Part shown: piece after piece, positions 1 to 5,752 of the stretch
Position numbering within the stretch: position 1 is the stretch's first letter
How the letters are laid out: every line of letters begins with the position of its first letter
The notes under the pieces: model-generated
Told to the model about the DNA's origin: nothing
The model's input: the letters and a program-made list of their open reading frames with translations, nothing else
Database searches by the model: none
Program-made: the position numbers and the translations under genes
DNA from: an uncultured Gammaproteobacteria bacterium
GTDB lineage: Bacteria > Pseudomonadota > Gammaproteobacteria > Arenicellales > UBA868
Assembly (NCBI GenBank): GCA_913051905.1
Contig: CAJXBY010000166.1
Location: forward strand, 1-5,830
Reading direction: 5' to 3'
Length of the DNA stretch: 5,830 nucleotides

Positions 1-428
1 GGGCGGAAATAAAATGCCACGTAAACGTTGAGGAATCCAACGATAAGGAAGAAGACGCCCCAGCTCAGATTGACCCCTCGCCATACTGCTTTGGGCAACT
101 TCAGCGTTGAACCCAGCAGAACCTCCAGGGCGGTCCGGCGCCCCACGAACTGACTCCCCACGATAATGACGGCAAAAATCCAGTTGACGATAGTCGGCTT
201 CCATTTGATAAAGCTGTCGTCGCGGAGAACCAACGTCAGTCCGCCGAACACCACGATTACCCCGAGAGTAACCAGGTGCATGGTCTCAAAGCGTTTGTTT
301 TGGTACCAAAAAACCGCAACCTGAACGATACAGGCCGCTATCGCGACGGCGGTCGCAATGTAGATGTCGTAGTACTTGTAGGCCCCAAAGAACAGCACCA
401 GCGGGAAGACATCAAACAGAAGCTTCAT
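1..428 (-). CDS. yciB: YciB inner-membrane septation/envelope protein (3' end beyond the window)
   Basis: The first 142 codons of a YciB (septation protein A, IspZ) family protein, which in E. coli is about 180 residues, so roughly the last fifth lies beyond the left edge. The N-terminus MKLLFDVFPLVLFFGAYKYY, then DIYIATA at 21-27, VVFGGLTLVLRDDSFIKWKP at 59-78 and NLSWGVFF at 120-127 match the E. coli YciB pattern (FxPLVxFF, DIYxAT, VVFGGLTL, FIKWK, NLxWxVFF). I can see about four hydrophobic segments: 5-17, 23-41, 51-68 and 81-96, with another starting near 122. The family is a polytopic inner-membrane protein linked to cell-envelope synthesis and septation in E. coli and Shigella; its biochemical activity is not settled. 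The ATG is fixed by the family N-terminus, although the Shine-Dalgarno match before it is poor. It follows the lyase gene on the same strand after 106 bp in which I see no clear terminator or promoter. Identity is confident from motifs. Confidence 0.95.
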   Translation of the reverse strand, partial: MKLLFDVFPLVLFFGAYKYYDIYIATAVAIAACIVQVAVFWYQNKRFETMHLVTLGVIVVFGGLTLVLRDDSFIKWKPTIVNWIFAVIIVGSQFVGRRTALEVLLGSTLKLPKAVWRGVNLSWGVFFLIVGFLNVYVAFYFR

Positions 429-534
429 GACCTAGAGCATCGGGTAAATTTTGCGGGATGATGGGGCAGGGTCAGGTCGGGAGCGGATAGACAAATGCTG
501 CGGGTCAGAAGGGAGGTGCCAGTACATCTGATAT

Positions 535-1467
535 TCATTTCCCGTCCGCCGTGTTGAGTAGGCCCAAGGCCTCGGCGTGGGTCAGAATGGAACGTCGCTG
601 TTCTTCCGTGAGTCGATTGTTCGGGGCAATTGAGACCCCGCAGTCGGTCCCTATGCGCGCGCCAAGGATTGTTTTCCCGGTGTGTGAGACTGCACCATAC
701 CGCTCGGTGAGTTCTACGACGGCTTGAATCGAGTCCTGGCGGGATCGTGCAGTTTCCAGGTCACCGGCCTTCCAGGCGGTGTAAAGGTCCGCATAGAGCC
801 ATGGGGCGATCGATAAAGGGGCATCAATAGAGCCAACGGCGCCCATCGCGAGAGCTGGCAGCGCAAGTTGGCCAAAACCTGAAAAACAGGCGAGGCCCAT
901 TTCGGTCCAGGTCCGGATCATGCCAAGATCAGGCGCAGAGTGTTTGAGTCCAATGAGTGTTGGAACCTCGTTCCGCAGGGCTTCCATCAGCGGCCGGTCA
1001 AAGTTGACGTAGGTCAGTTGCGGTACGTTGTAGGCAAAAAGCGGCAATCCCTCGGCAGCTTCTGCCACTGCTTTGTAATGATCAATTATGGACCTCTGAC
1101 TGGCTTTGATCAGAAAAGGGGGTAGACAGGCGATCGCTGCGCACCCGGCTCGGGCAGCGCCACGGGCCCCCTTGACGGCAGTGCTCGTTGTGATTGCGCC
1201 GACGTTCATGATTGCAAGGGCGCGGCCACGGGTAACTTCGCCGGCAATCACAGATACCCGGTCGCGCTCGGTTTCGGACAGCAAAGGTCCTTCGCCGGAG
1301 GTGCCTGCCAGCCAGAACCCACCTGCCCCGTGGGTTATGTTGTCTTCAAGGATCGCCTGTAGCGCCTTCTCATGCACCTCCCCGGAAGCTGTGGTAGGCG
1401 TGGGGTTTGCGGGGAAAACACCAGCAAAGCCGCTCAGGTCTTGTGGGTCAATCAACGATTCAGTCAC
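535..1467 (-). CDS. Dihydrodipicolinate synthase / N-acetylneuraminate lyase family protein
   Basis: A 310-residue class I (Schiff-base) aldolase of the DapA/NanA TIM-barrel family, close to the usual 290-310 residues. Visible signatures are GTSGEG at 55-60 (family G[TS]TGE), the catalytic Tyr146 in YNVP, and the Schiff-base Lys175 in GLK at 173-175. MGAVGSIDA at 208-216 resembles the GAxGS stretch of sialic-acid lyases. In true DapA an Arg follows two residues after YNVP and binds the substrate carboxylate; here that place is Leu151 (YNVPQL), as in N-acetylneuraminate lyases (YNIPAL). It is therefore probably not the lysine-pathway enzyme. It more likely cleaves or dehydrates a 2-keto acid, but the substrate cannot be named. 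The start codon is GTG, supported by AAGGCGG eight bases upstream and the lack of a nearer ATG. No signal peptide is seen, so it is cytosolic. It lies 55 bp after the VOC gene on the same strand, probably as an operon. Confidence 0.9.
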   Translation of the reverse strand: MTESLIDPQDLSGFAGVFPANPTPTTASGEVHEKALQAILEDNITHGAGGFWLAGTSGEGPLLSETERDRVSVIAGEVTRGRALAIMNVGAITTSTAVKGARGAARAGCAAIACLPPFLIKASQRSIIDHYKAVAEAAEGLPLFAYNVPQLTYVNFDRPLMEALRNEVPTLIGLKHSAPDLGMIRTWTEMGLACFSGFGQLALPALAMGAVGSIDAPLSIAPWLYADLYTAWKAGDLETARSRQDSIQAVVELTERYGAVSHTGKTILGARIGTDCGVSIAPNNRLTEEQRRSILTHAEALGLLNTADGK

Positions 1468-1475
1468 GTCTCAAT

Positions 1476-1482
1476 CCGCCTT
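1476..1482 (-). promoter_or_regulatory. Ribosome binding site deciding the GTG start of the lyase gene
   Basis: On the minus strand AAGGCGG, one mismatch from AAGGAGG, lies eight bases before the GTG at 1465-1467. It supports this non-ATG start, which leaves about 14 residues ahead of the first barrel strand (FAGVFPANPTP). Confidence 0.6.
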
Positions 1483-1522
1483 CAATAGATCAGTGCAGTG
1501 GTTGGAAAGAAGTTACGTCCGG

Positions 1523-1888
1523 TCACTCGGTGTACAGAACCAGCTTATTGCCGTCCAGATCCCGGAAGTAGGCGCCATAAAAAGTTTCCGTCCGATATCC
1601 CGGAGCACCTTCATCGGTGCCGCCAAGTTCCAATGCTTTGGCGTGGACCTCTTGAATCTGTTCCTGGCTGTCTGCCTTGAGCGCAACCATGGTCCCGTTC
1701 CCTGCTGTGGCGGGTTTGCCGTCGGCTGGTGTAATGACAACCAGTTCGGTTCCGGATTCGGTGCCGAAACGGACCGCCCGCCCCGGGAACTCGACGCCTC
1801 TGCTGATCCCAAGCCCTGCAAGCAGCTGCTCATAGAATTCCACAGCGGCCTCTAGGTTGTTCGTGCCCAGCGTGACATAACCTTTCAT
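1523..1888 (-). CDS. VOC / glyoxalase-fold family protein
   Basis: A 121-residue single-domain vicinal-oxygen-chelate protein (glyoxalase/bleomycin resistance/dioxygenase superfamily, usually 115-140 residues). Two beta-alpha-beta-beta-beta modules are visible. Module one opens with YVTLGTNNLEAAVEFYEQLL (4-23). Module two carries ALELGGTDEGAP (85-96), then FYGAYFRDLDGNKLVLYT (103-120), the typical closing motif with D[PL]DGN. The central GKPATAGNGTMVAL (57-70) is common in a small VOC subfamily of unknown function. The positions that carry metal-binding His in glyoxalase I-like proteins appear to hold non-ligands (Thr6 on strand one, Met68 or a neighbour in GTMVAL), so a classical metal site is doubtful. 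ATG is preceded by AAGGGG seven bases upstream, a good Shine-Dalgarno. It is the first gene of a probable two-gene unit with the lyase downstream and has a promoter-like sequence upstream at 1967-1996. The substrate is unknown; family membership is secure. Confidence 0.88.
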   Translation of the reverse strand: MKGYVTLGTNNLEAAVEFYEQLLAGLGISRGVEFPGRAVRFGTESGTELVVITPADGKPATAGNGTMVALKADSQEQIQEVHAKALELGGTDEGAPGYRTETFYGAYFRDLDGNKLVLYTE

Positions 1889-1930
1889 TGATGTTCCCCT
1901 TGTTTCGTGGTGGTGTATTGTTCTCTTCGA

Positions 1931-1943
1931 CTCGGTTTCCGAG
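1931..1943. repeat. Short palindrome CTCGG-TTT-CCGAG in the VOC leader
   Basis: Perfect 5-bp arms around a 3-bp centre, lying 42 bp before the VOC start codon. There is no T-run on either side, so it is not a recognisable intrinsic terminator. It could be an operator half, an mRNA hairpin, or chance. Confidence 0.4.
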
Positions 1944-1956
1944 GTGATAGAAGCAA

Positions 1957-1969
1957 CGGTATTCTACCG
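1957..1969. repeat. Short palindrome CGGTA-TTC-TACCG overlapping the putative VOC promoter
   Basis: Perfect 5-bp arms around a 3-bp centre, with the same 5-3-5 layout as the palindrome at 1931-1943 and centred 26 bp from it. It overlaps the suggested -10 and start-point region, where a repressor site would be expected. That role is inference only. Confidence 0.4.
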
Positions 1970-1996
1970 ATACTGCCTGATCTGTGCCCGTGTCAA
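1967..1996 (-). promoter_or_regulatory. Putative sigma-70 promoter of the VOC-lyase unit
   Basis: On the minus strand a perfect -35 hexamer TTGACA (1991-1996) is followed after 18 bp by TATCGG (1967-1972), a weak -10. It sits just after the end of the barrel gene and about 80 bp before the VOC ATG, so it would start transcription near 1960. The -35 is convincing; the -10 is not, so the call is tentative. Confidence 0.4.
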
Positions 1997-2013
1997 CAAT
2001 AGACTCCGGCAGG

Positions 2014-3276
2014 TCAAAAGGTCTGGTCGATCGTCACCAGTGTCGCCGATTCCTCCTCGCTTTGAGCAAAGTCGATCCGTATCAGCAGCCCTTCGGCGAG
2101 AATCCGTAGACCCAGTCCGTTTGTCGATTTCATATCGCGGTGAAATTCGCTAATGCTGAAGTGCGGCGCGACACGTCCGCGATCGGTGAATATCGCCAGC
2201 TGCCACCACGGTACGCGATAACCCAACTGATCGAAGACTCCTGCCAACGGTTGCCATTGCGGAATCAGCCGGTATTCTGCCGAGTAAACCCAGCTTGATC
2301 GATCGTAAAAGCGGGATTCTCGATATCCACGCAGGTGCATTAGCCCACCCAATCGAGCCCCGAGGTACTCGGGCGGTCGGTTCTTTTCATTTCCCGGTTC
2401 CCAATTCCGGGTGTCGGTGGTGTGGAGATTCAGGGCCAATACCTGTTGCCTGACCCATGGTTGCGAGTCCGGTAAACCGATAAACGCACTGAGGGCTCCC
2501 TCATACAATTGCCACTGTCCTGCGCCTTCGTGGTTTCTACCTCAGTGTGATGACAATTGTGCCCGACCGCCAGCTGCCGGGATCAGGCGAGAGCCTGTGT
2601 TGTCCCAGTCGAGTTGAAGACGGAAAACATCGCTGCCTGAGACGGTGGTGTCAGAAGATTCGTCGAAATCCCGCTGGCGCTGCTCCAGTTCGAAACGCAG
2701 ACTGCTAATTCCGCTTTCCAGCGGGTTTAGAGTGATCGGGGGCTGCAATTGCTCAGGGAAGATCGCCCGTTCTGCGAGACGGAACCGCCTGTGTTTTGCG
2801 GCACCGATGGGTAGGATCCAGCGTGCCTGAATGCGGGCCTGAAAGTCGTTCAGTCCAAGGGTCTTGAACGCTGGAGTGGAATCATTGCCGCGTAGGGTGA
2901 AACCCGGCGGCTTACTGTCAAAGTAGCGGTAATGAGGCATATCCGATTGATAGAGAAAACCAGAGAAATACCAATGGGAAAGCCCCGTGAGCTGGTAGTT
3001 AATTGCACCGATAGAAACGGCGTTGGATTGGTTTTTAGATTTGAAGCCCAGTCCAAAAAGAACTCCCTGGGGTTGGCCGGCCCCGATTGAGACGCCGCCC
3101 AGGCCATAGGCCACATCTGTGTTGTCGCTTGAGAAAACGAGTGGCAGCACGCGGGTCCGTAATGAGTTCTCGGCCTGGCCATCACTTGCTCGTACAGCAT
3201 GAGACGCCAGCAGGCAGAAACCCATACAGAAGTAACATATGGCCCTGAAAAGCAGGCGAATCGGACAAAGCCTCAT
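2014..3276 (-). pseudogene. Omp85/BamA-superfamily outer-membrane barrel without POTRA domains, interrupted by in-frame TGA
   Basis: One continuous reading frame of 420 codons with a single TGA at codon 245 (2542-2544), giving 244 residues before and 175 after. Residues 1-30 form a signal peptide (MRLCPIRLLFRAICYFCMGF, cleavage likely after VRA). The mature part goes straight into barrel-like strands (PLVFSSDNTDVAYGLGGV), with no room for POTRA domains. DWDNTGSRLIPAAGG at 223-237 matches the family DTRDNPxxPxxG strand; GGLMHLRGYRES at 310-321 carries the conserved LRGY of the lid loop (VRGF/Y). TDRGRV lies at 364-369, and the chain ends in TIDQTF, the terminal-Phe signal for barrel insertion. 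This resembles the stand-alone (noNterm) Omp85 group of unknown role. All landmarks on both sides of the TGA survive in the same frame, so this is a recent nonsense change, a sequence error, or rare read-through. The frame stays open upstream into tRNA-Leu, but the signal peptide fixes the start at 3276. The Shine-Dalgarno there is poor (AGGG abutting the ATG). Confidence 0.82.
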
Positions 3277-3291
3277 CCCTGACGGTGTTTT

Positions 3292-3308
3292 CCGCTTGAA
3301 AGAAGCGG
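3292..3308. repeat. Hairpin between tRNA-Leu and the barrel gene
   Basis: Perfect 6-bp arms CCGCTT / AAGCGG with a 5-base loop, in the 69-bp gap between the tRNA 3' end and the barrel-gene ATG, ending 15 bases before that ATG. On the minus strand it is followed by AAAAC rather than a T-run, so it is not a canonical intrinsic terminator. It may affect tRNA 3' trimming or translation of the barrel gene, or be chance. Confidence 0.4.
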
Positions 3309-3345
3309 CTCTATGGAATGACGGAAATTGCATCTCGTGAATATC

Positions 3346-3432
3346 TGGTACCGAGGGTCGGACTCGAACCGACACGGTGTTGCCACCACCAGATTTTGAG
3401 TCTGGCGCGTCTACCAGTTTCGCCACCTCGGC
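3346..3432 (-). tRNA. tRNA-Leu (anticodon CAA)
   Basis: An 87-nt class II tRNA with an encoded CCA end. The acceptor stem GCCGAGG pairs with CCTCGGT (one G-T pair at the end). The D-arm is GCG/CGC, and the anticodon stem CCAGA/TCTGG encloses the loop CTCAAAA, giving anticodon CAA, which reads UUG. A long variable arm (TGGTGGCAACACCG) follows, as expected for leucine. The T-arm is GTCGG-TTCGAGT-CCGAC and the discriminator base is A, standard for tRNA-Leu. The barrel gene starts 69 bp downstream on the same strand with no clear terminator between, so read-through is possible. The antisense or in-frame reading of this tRNA gives the well-known spurious peptide VDAPDSKSGGGN and must not be taken as protein. 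Confidence 0.97.
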
Positions 3433-3446
3433 AACAGTGAGTGCCT

Positions 3447-3475
3447 ATTCTATAGCCTTGTCTCGAACTATTCAG
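3447..3475 (-). promoter_or_regulatory. Putative promoter of tRNA-Leu
   Basis: On the minus strand a good -10 hexamer TAGAAT (3447-3452) lies 14 bp before the mature tRNA 5' end, with CTGAAT (3470-3475) as a partial -35 at 17-bp spacing. Position and -10 quality fit a stable-RNA promoter; the -35 matches only about half the consensus. Confidence 0.5.
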
Positions 3476-3498
3476 TCGTGGAACCGAAGCCAGAGTAC

Positions 3499-3559
3499 GG
3501 GTCCAGTTGTTAATCCCAGCGAATCCCGGTTGCCATCGTGCCAGGGCGGACTGGAACCC
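3499..3559. repeat. Imperfect inverted repeat in the dehydratase upstream region
   Basis: GGGTCCAGT (3499-3507) and ACTGGAACCC (3550-3559) are inverted copies apart from one extra A, separated by 42 bp. If transcribed they could close a stem just upstream of the dehydratase ribosome binding site. No riboswitch or attenuator family is recognised, and it may be chance. Confidence 0.3.
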
Positions 3560-3565
3560 GGGGTT

Positions 3566-3569
3566 AAGG
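3566..3569 (+). promoter_or_regulatory. Ribosome binding site deciding the dehydratase start
   Basis: AAGG lies six bases before the ATG at 3576. The next in-frame ATG (3588) has no comparable site. An upstream in-frame TTG at 3507 would add 23 residues (starting LLIPANPGC) that do not look like the family, so 3576 is preferred. Confidence 0.6.
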
Positions 3570-3575
3570 TTAGCT

Positions 3576-4559
3576 ATGCTCAGCCTGATGAATCATGATC
3601 TGACGACGCTTGAAGAGATTCGTATGGCTCGGGGCGCTTTGCCCGACGTTGTTCGTCGCACCCCGATACTGCCGTTGGCCCCCGAGGTTCGTAATACAGG
3701 TCGGGAAGTATTGCATCTGAAAGCGGAAAACCTGCAAGTTACCGGGGCCTACAAGGTGCGCTCAGCGTTCAATGTCCTGAATAGCTTGTCCGATGCCGAG
3801 CGCCGTCAGGGTGTTGTGATGGCCTCGTCAGGAAATTTTGCCCAGGCTTTTGCGTTTGCAGGGGCGACGTTGGGTGTGTCTATCGTAGTGGTTATGCTCG
3901 ATCAGACCAGTCCATACAAAATTGCCGCGACCAGGGACCTCGGTGCGGAGGTGGTGTTCTGTGGCAAAGATGCGTTGAATCGCCAGCCCAAAGTCGAGGA
4001 GGTTTCCCACGACCGCTCAATGACTGGAATCGACACCTGGGAATACCGGCCGGTGATTGCAGGCCACGCGAGCATCGGACTTGAGATCGTAGAAGACCTA
4101 CCGGGTGTCGAGCAGGTGCTGGTGCCCGTGTCCAGTGGCGGTCTCGCCGCCGGTATCGCCAGCGCTGTCAAGTTGACGGCACCGAATGTGCGTGTAGTCG
4201 GCGTCCAGCCCGAGAATGCCAATGCGTATTACCTGTCCCGCCAAGCAGGAAAACCGGTGACTCTGTCAAAATGGGACTCGATCGCAGATGGCTTGTCTGC
4301 CCGTTATCCGGGTACTTTTCCGTTCCATCACCTGCAGGCTTATATGGACGACGTGGTTCTTATCTCTGAGAAGGAGATCGCTGAGGCAGCGCGAGGTATG
4401 CTTTTTCGAGGCAAGTTACTGGTTGAACCGGCCGGGGCGGTCGCAGCTGCCGGGTATCTTTCAGCTAAAGTCGACCAGTCTCTTGTGACCGTAGCGGTCG
4501 CGACAGGTGGCAATCTTACCAAAGAGACGCTGAATCGCCTGTTGGAAATGTCAGGGTAA
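3576..4559 (+). CDS. PLP-dependent Ser/Thr dehydratase-like enzyme (fold type II)
   Basis: A 327-residue enzyme of the tryptophan-synthase-beta fold family, similar in length to catabolic threonine dehydratase and serine racemase and lacking the C-terminal ACT-like domain of biosynthetic IlvA. Landmarks in order: AENLQVTGAYKVRSAFN (50-66) with the PLP lysine K60 (family ENLQxTGSFKxRGA), SSGNFAQAFA (84-93), SPYKIAATRDLGAEVV (112-127), IAGHASIGLEI (161-171), the phosphate-binding loop SSGGLAAG (186-193), IADGL (236-240), VEPAGA (283-288) and ATGGN (309-313). Most family members catalyse beta-elimination from L-serine, L-threonine or a related hydroxy-amino acid, giving a 2-oxo acid and ammonia. 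Three conserved places differ: SSGNH is SSGNF, GGGG is SSGG, and the late SGGN is TGGN, so the substrate may be unusual. It is cytosolic. The serine hydrolase gene follows after 67 bp. Family assignment is firm; the exact reaction is not. Confidence 0.9.
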   Translation: MLSLMNHDLTTLEEIRMARGALPDVVRRTPILPLAPEVRNTGREVLHLKAENLQVTGAYKVRSAFNVLNSLSDAERRQGVVMASSGNFAQAFAFAGATLGVSIVVVMLDQTSPYKIAATRDLGAEVVFCGKDALNRQPKVEEVSHDRSMTGIDTWEYRPVIAGHASIGLEIVEDLPGVEQVLVPVSSGGLAAGIASAVKLTAPNVRVVGVQPENANAYYLSRQAGKPVTLSKWDSIADGLSARYPGTFPFHHLQAYMDDVVLISEKEIAEAARGMLFRGKLLVEPAGAVAAAGYLSAKVDQSLVTVAVATGGNLTKETLNRLLEMSG

Positions 4560-4615
4560 ACCGCGTTAGAACCGGTGGCCTCGATACTTCAACTCTTCCC
4601 GAGTGGCTTCTGTCT

Positions 4616-4621
4616 AGGCGG
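4616..4621 (+). promoter_or_regulatory. Ribosome binding site deciding the TTG start of the serine hydrolase
   Basis: AGGCGG, one mismatch from AGGAGG, lies five bases before TTG at 4627. A stop codon (TAG, 4615-4617) in the same frame leaves no other usable start until a GTG at 4855, which would delete about 76 residues including family-like sequence. Confidence 0.5.
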
Positions 4622-4626
4622 CCTGT

Positions 4627-5742
4627 TTGTCAGCCCACGTTGAAATACCGCCCCGATCGGGGGTCTGGCGGAGTACAGGTTCTGGGCAAGTCAGGTTTAA
4701 TGATAACGGTATCACCGAAGCGGTAGATTTCGCCCTGGAAAACGAAACGGACTGGGCAGCAGACCTGTCTGAGCAGAAGGCCATAGCTCGTGACGAACCA
4801 CCGCCCTGGAACGAAGTTCTGGGCCCTCTCAAACCCCGTGGCGGACCTGCCGGCGTGATCGTCAATAAAGGAAAGCTTATCGCCGAGTGGGGTAATCCAG
4901 AACGGGTCGATACGACGTTCAGTGCGACCAAAAGTTATATCGCCCTGTGCGCCATTGTGGCTCTTAAACTGGGGTTGATTCGGGACCTCGACGACCGGTT
5001 GCGTGATTATGATCTCAGTGATCATTTTGAGGCATCACAAAACCGGCCGATCAGCTGGCGACACCTGCTACAGCAGACCAGTGAATGGGAGGGTACGTTG
5101 TGGACCAAACCGGATCAGGTTGATCGAAACCGGCAGGTCGGTCCAGGTTCTCAGGACTCGGTCAAGGGAGGTCCGCGTGAGCTGAAAGTCCCCGGGACGC
5201 ATTGGGAGTACAACGACGTTCGAGTAAATCGAACAGCACTTGCGTTACTGGCAGTTTGGAACGAGCCACTCCCCGATGTTCTCAAGCGTGAGGTGATGGA
5301 TCAGATTGGAGCTTCTAGTAGCTGGGAATGGCACGGTTACGAACATCATTCCGAGGTTAATCTCGACGGTCTGGTCACAGAATCGGTTTCGGGAGGAGCT
5401 CATTGGGGTGGTGGTTTATGGATAAACACTCTCGACCACGCCAGGTTCGGACTGCTCTATCTCAATCGCGGTAAATGGGGCGATCATCAGATTGTGTCCG
5501 ATCAGTGGATCGACATGATGACCACACCGTGCGATAAGAACGATCAGTATGGGTACATGTGGTGGCTCAACACCGGCCATGCCCGATATGGAAAGCACGC
5601 TTCGGAATCGTCCTTTGCTGCTTCTGGCGCGGGTGGAAACTGCGTCGTGATTGATCCTGAAAAAGGCCTCGTCGTTGTGACTCGATGGTGCGAAGACGTA
5701 ACGGGTGTTTTTGATCTTGCTGCTCAGGCAGTGGGATCGTAG
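4627..5742 (+). CDS. Serine hydrolase of the beta-lactamase / class C esterase superfamily
   Basis: A 371-residue penicillin-binding-like serine hydrolase. The catalytic SxxK is SATK at 99-102 (Ser99 nucleophile, Lys102). The second motif is YND at 195-197 inside HWEYNDVRVN, in place of the usual YxN. GAGGN at 334-338 probably stands for the third (KTG/HxG) motif. Other family-like stretches are WRHLLQQTSEWEGTLW (144-159), GGAHWGGGLWI (256-266) and YGYMWWLN (308-315). Near residues 58-74, PPPWNEVLGPLKPRGGP is typical of a subgroup of about this length annotated only as serine hydrolase. There is no signal peptide or membrane segment, so it is probably cytosolic and more likely an esterase, amidase or peptidase than a true beta-lactamase, which would be exported. 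The start is TTG with AGGCGG five bases before it. It lies 67 bp after the dehydratase on the same strand with no terminator seen between, suggesting cotranscription. The substrate is unknown. Confidence 0.88.
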   Translation: MSAHVEIPPRSGVWRSTGSGQVRFNDNGITEAVDFALENETDWAADLSEQKAIARDEPPPWNEVLGPLKPRGGPAGVIVNKGKLIAEWGNPERVDTTFSATKSYIALCAIVALKLGLIRDLDDRLRDYDLSDHFEASQNRPISWRHLLQQTSEWEGTLWTKPDQVDRNRQVGPGSQDSVKGGPRELKVPGTHWEYNDVRVNRTALALLAVWNEPLPDVLKREVMDQIGASSSWEWHGYEHHSEVNLDGLVTESVSGGAHWGGGLWINTLDHARFGLLYLNRGKWGDHQIVSDQWIDMMTTPCDKNDQYGYMWWLNTGHARYGKHASESSFAASGAGGNCVVIDPEKGLVVVTRWCEDVTGVFDLAAQAVGS

Positions 5743-5752
5743 CGTTCGATTC

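Noticed and set aside
1106..1855. Long plus-strand open frame across the lyase and VOC genes
   Set aside because: It is antisense to two clearly recognisable genes, has low-complexity Ala/Pro/Arg-rich sequence and no family resemblance.
1931..1943. Intrinsic terminator for the barrel gene
   Set aside because: The stem is only 5 bp and neither strand has a following T-run.
2014..2508. Separate small gene starting at TTG 2508
   Set aside because: It is the same frame as the barrel gene, separated by only one stop codon, and encodes just the second half of one barrel; no independent ribosome binding site or signal peptide.
3346..3432. tRNA-Leu as an integration site for a mobile element
   Set aside because: No second copy of the tRNA 3' end and no integrase are visible in the window; flanking genes are ordinary.
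4630..5025. Minus-strand open frame opposite the serine hydrolase
   Set aside because: The plus strand carries a clear catalytic SATK motif and conserved family sequence; the opposite frame shows no motif and is a codon-bias shadow.
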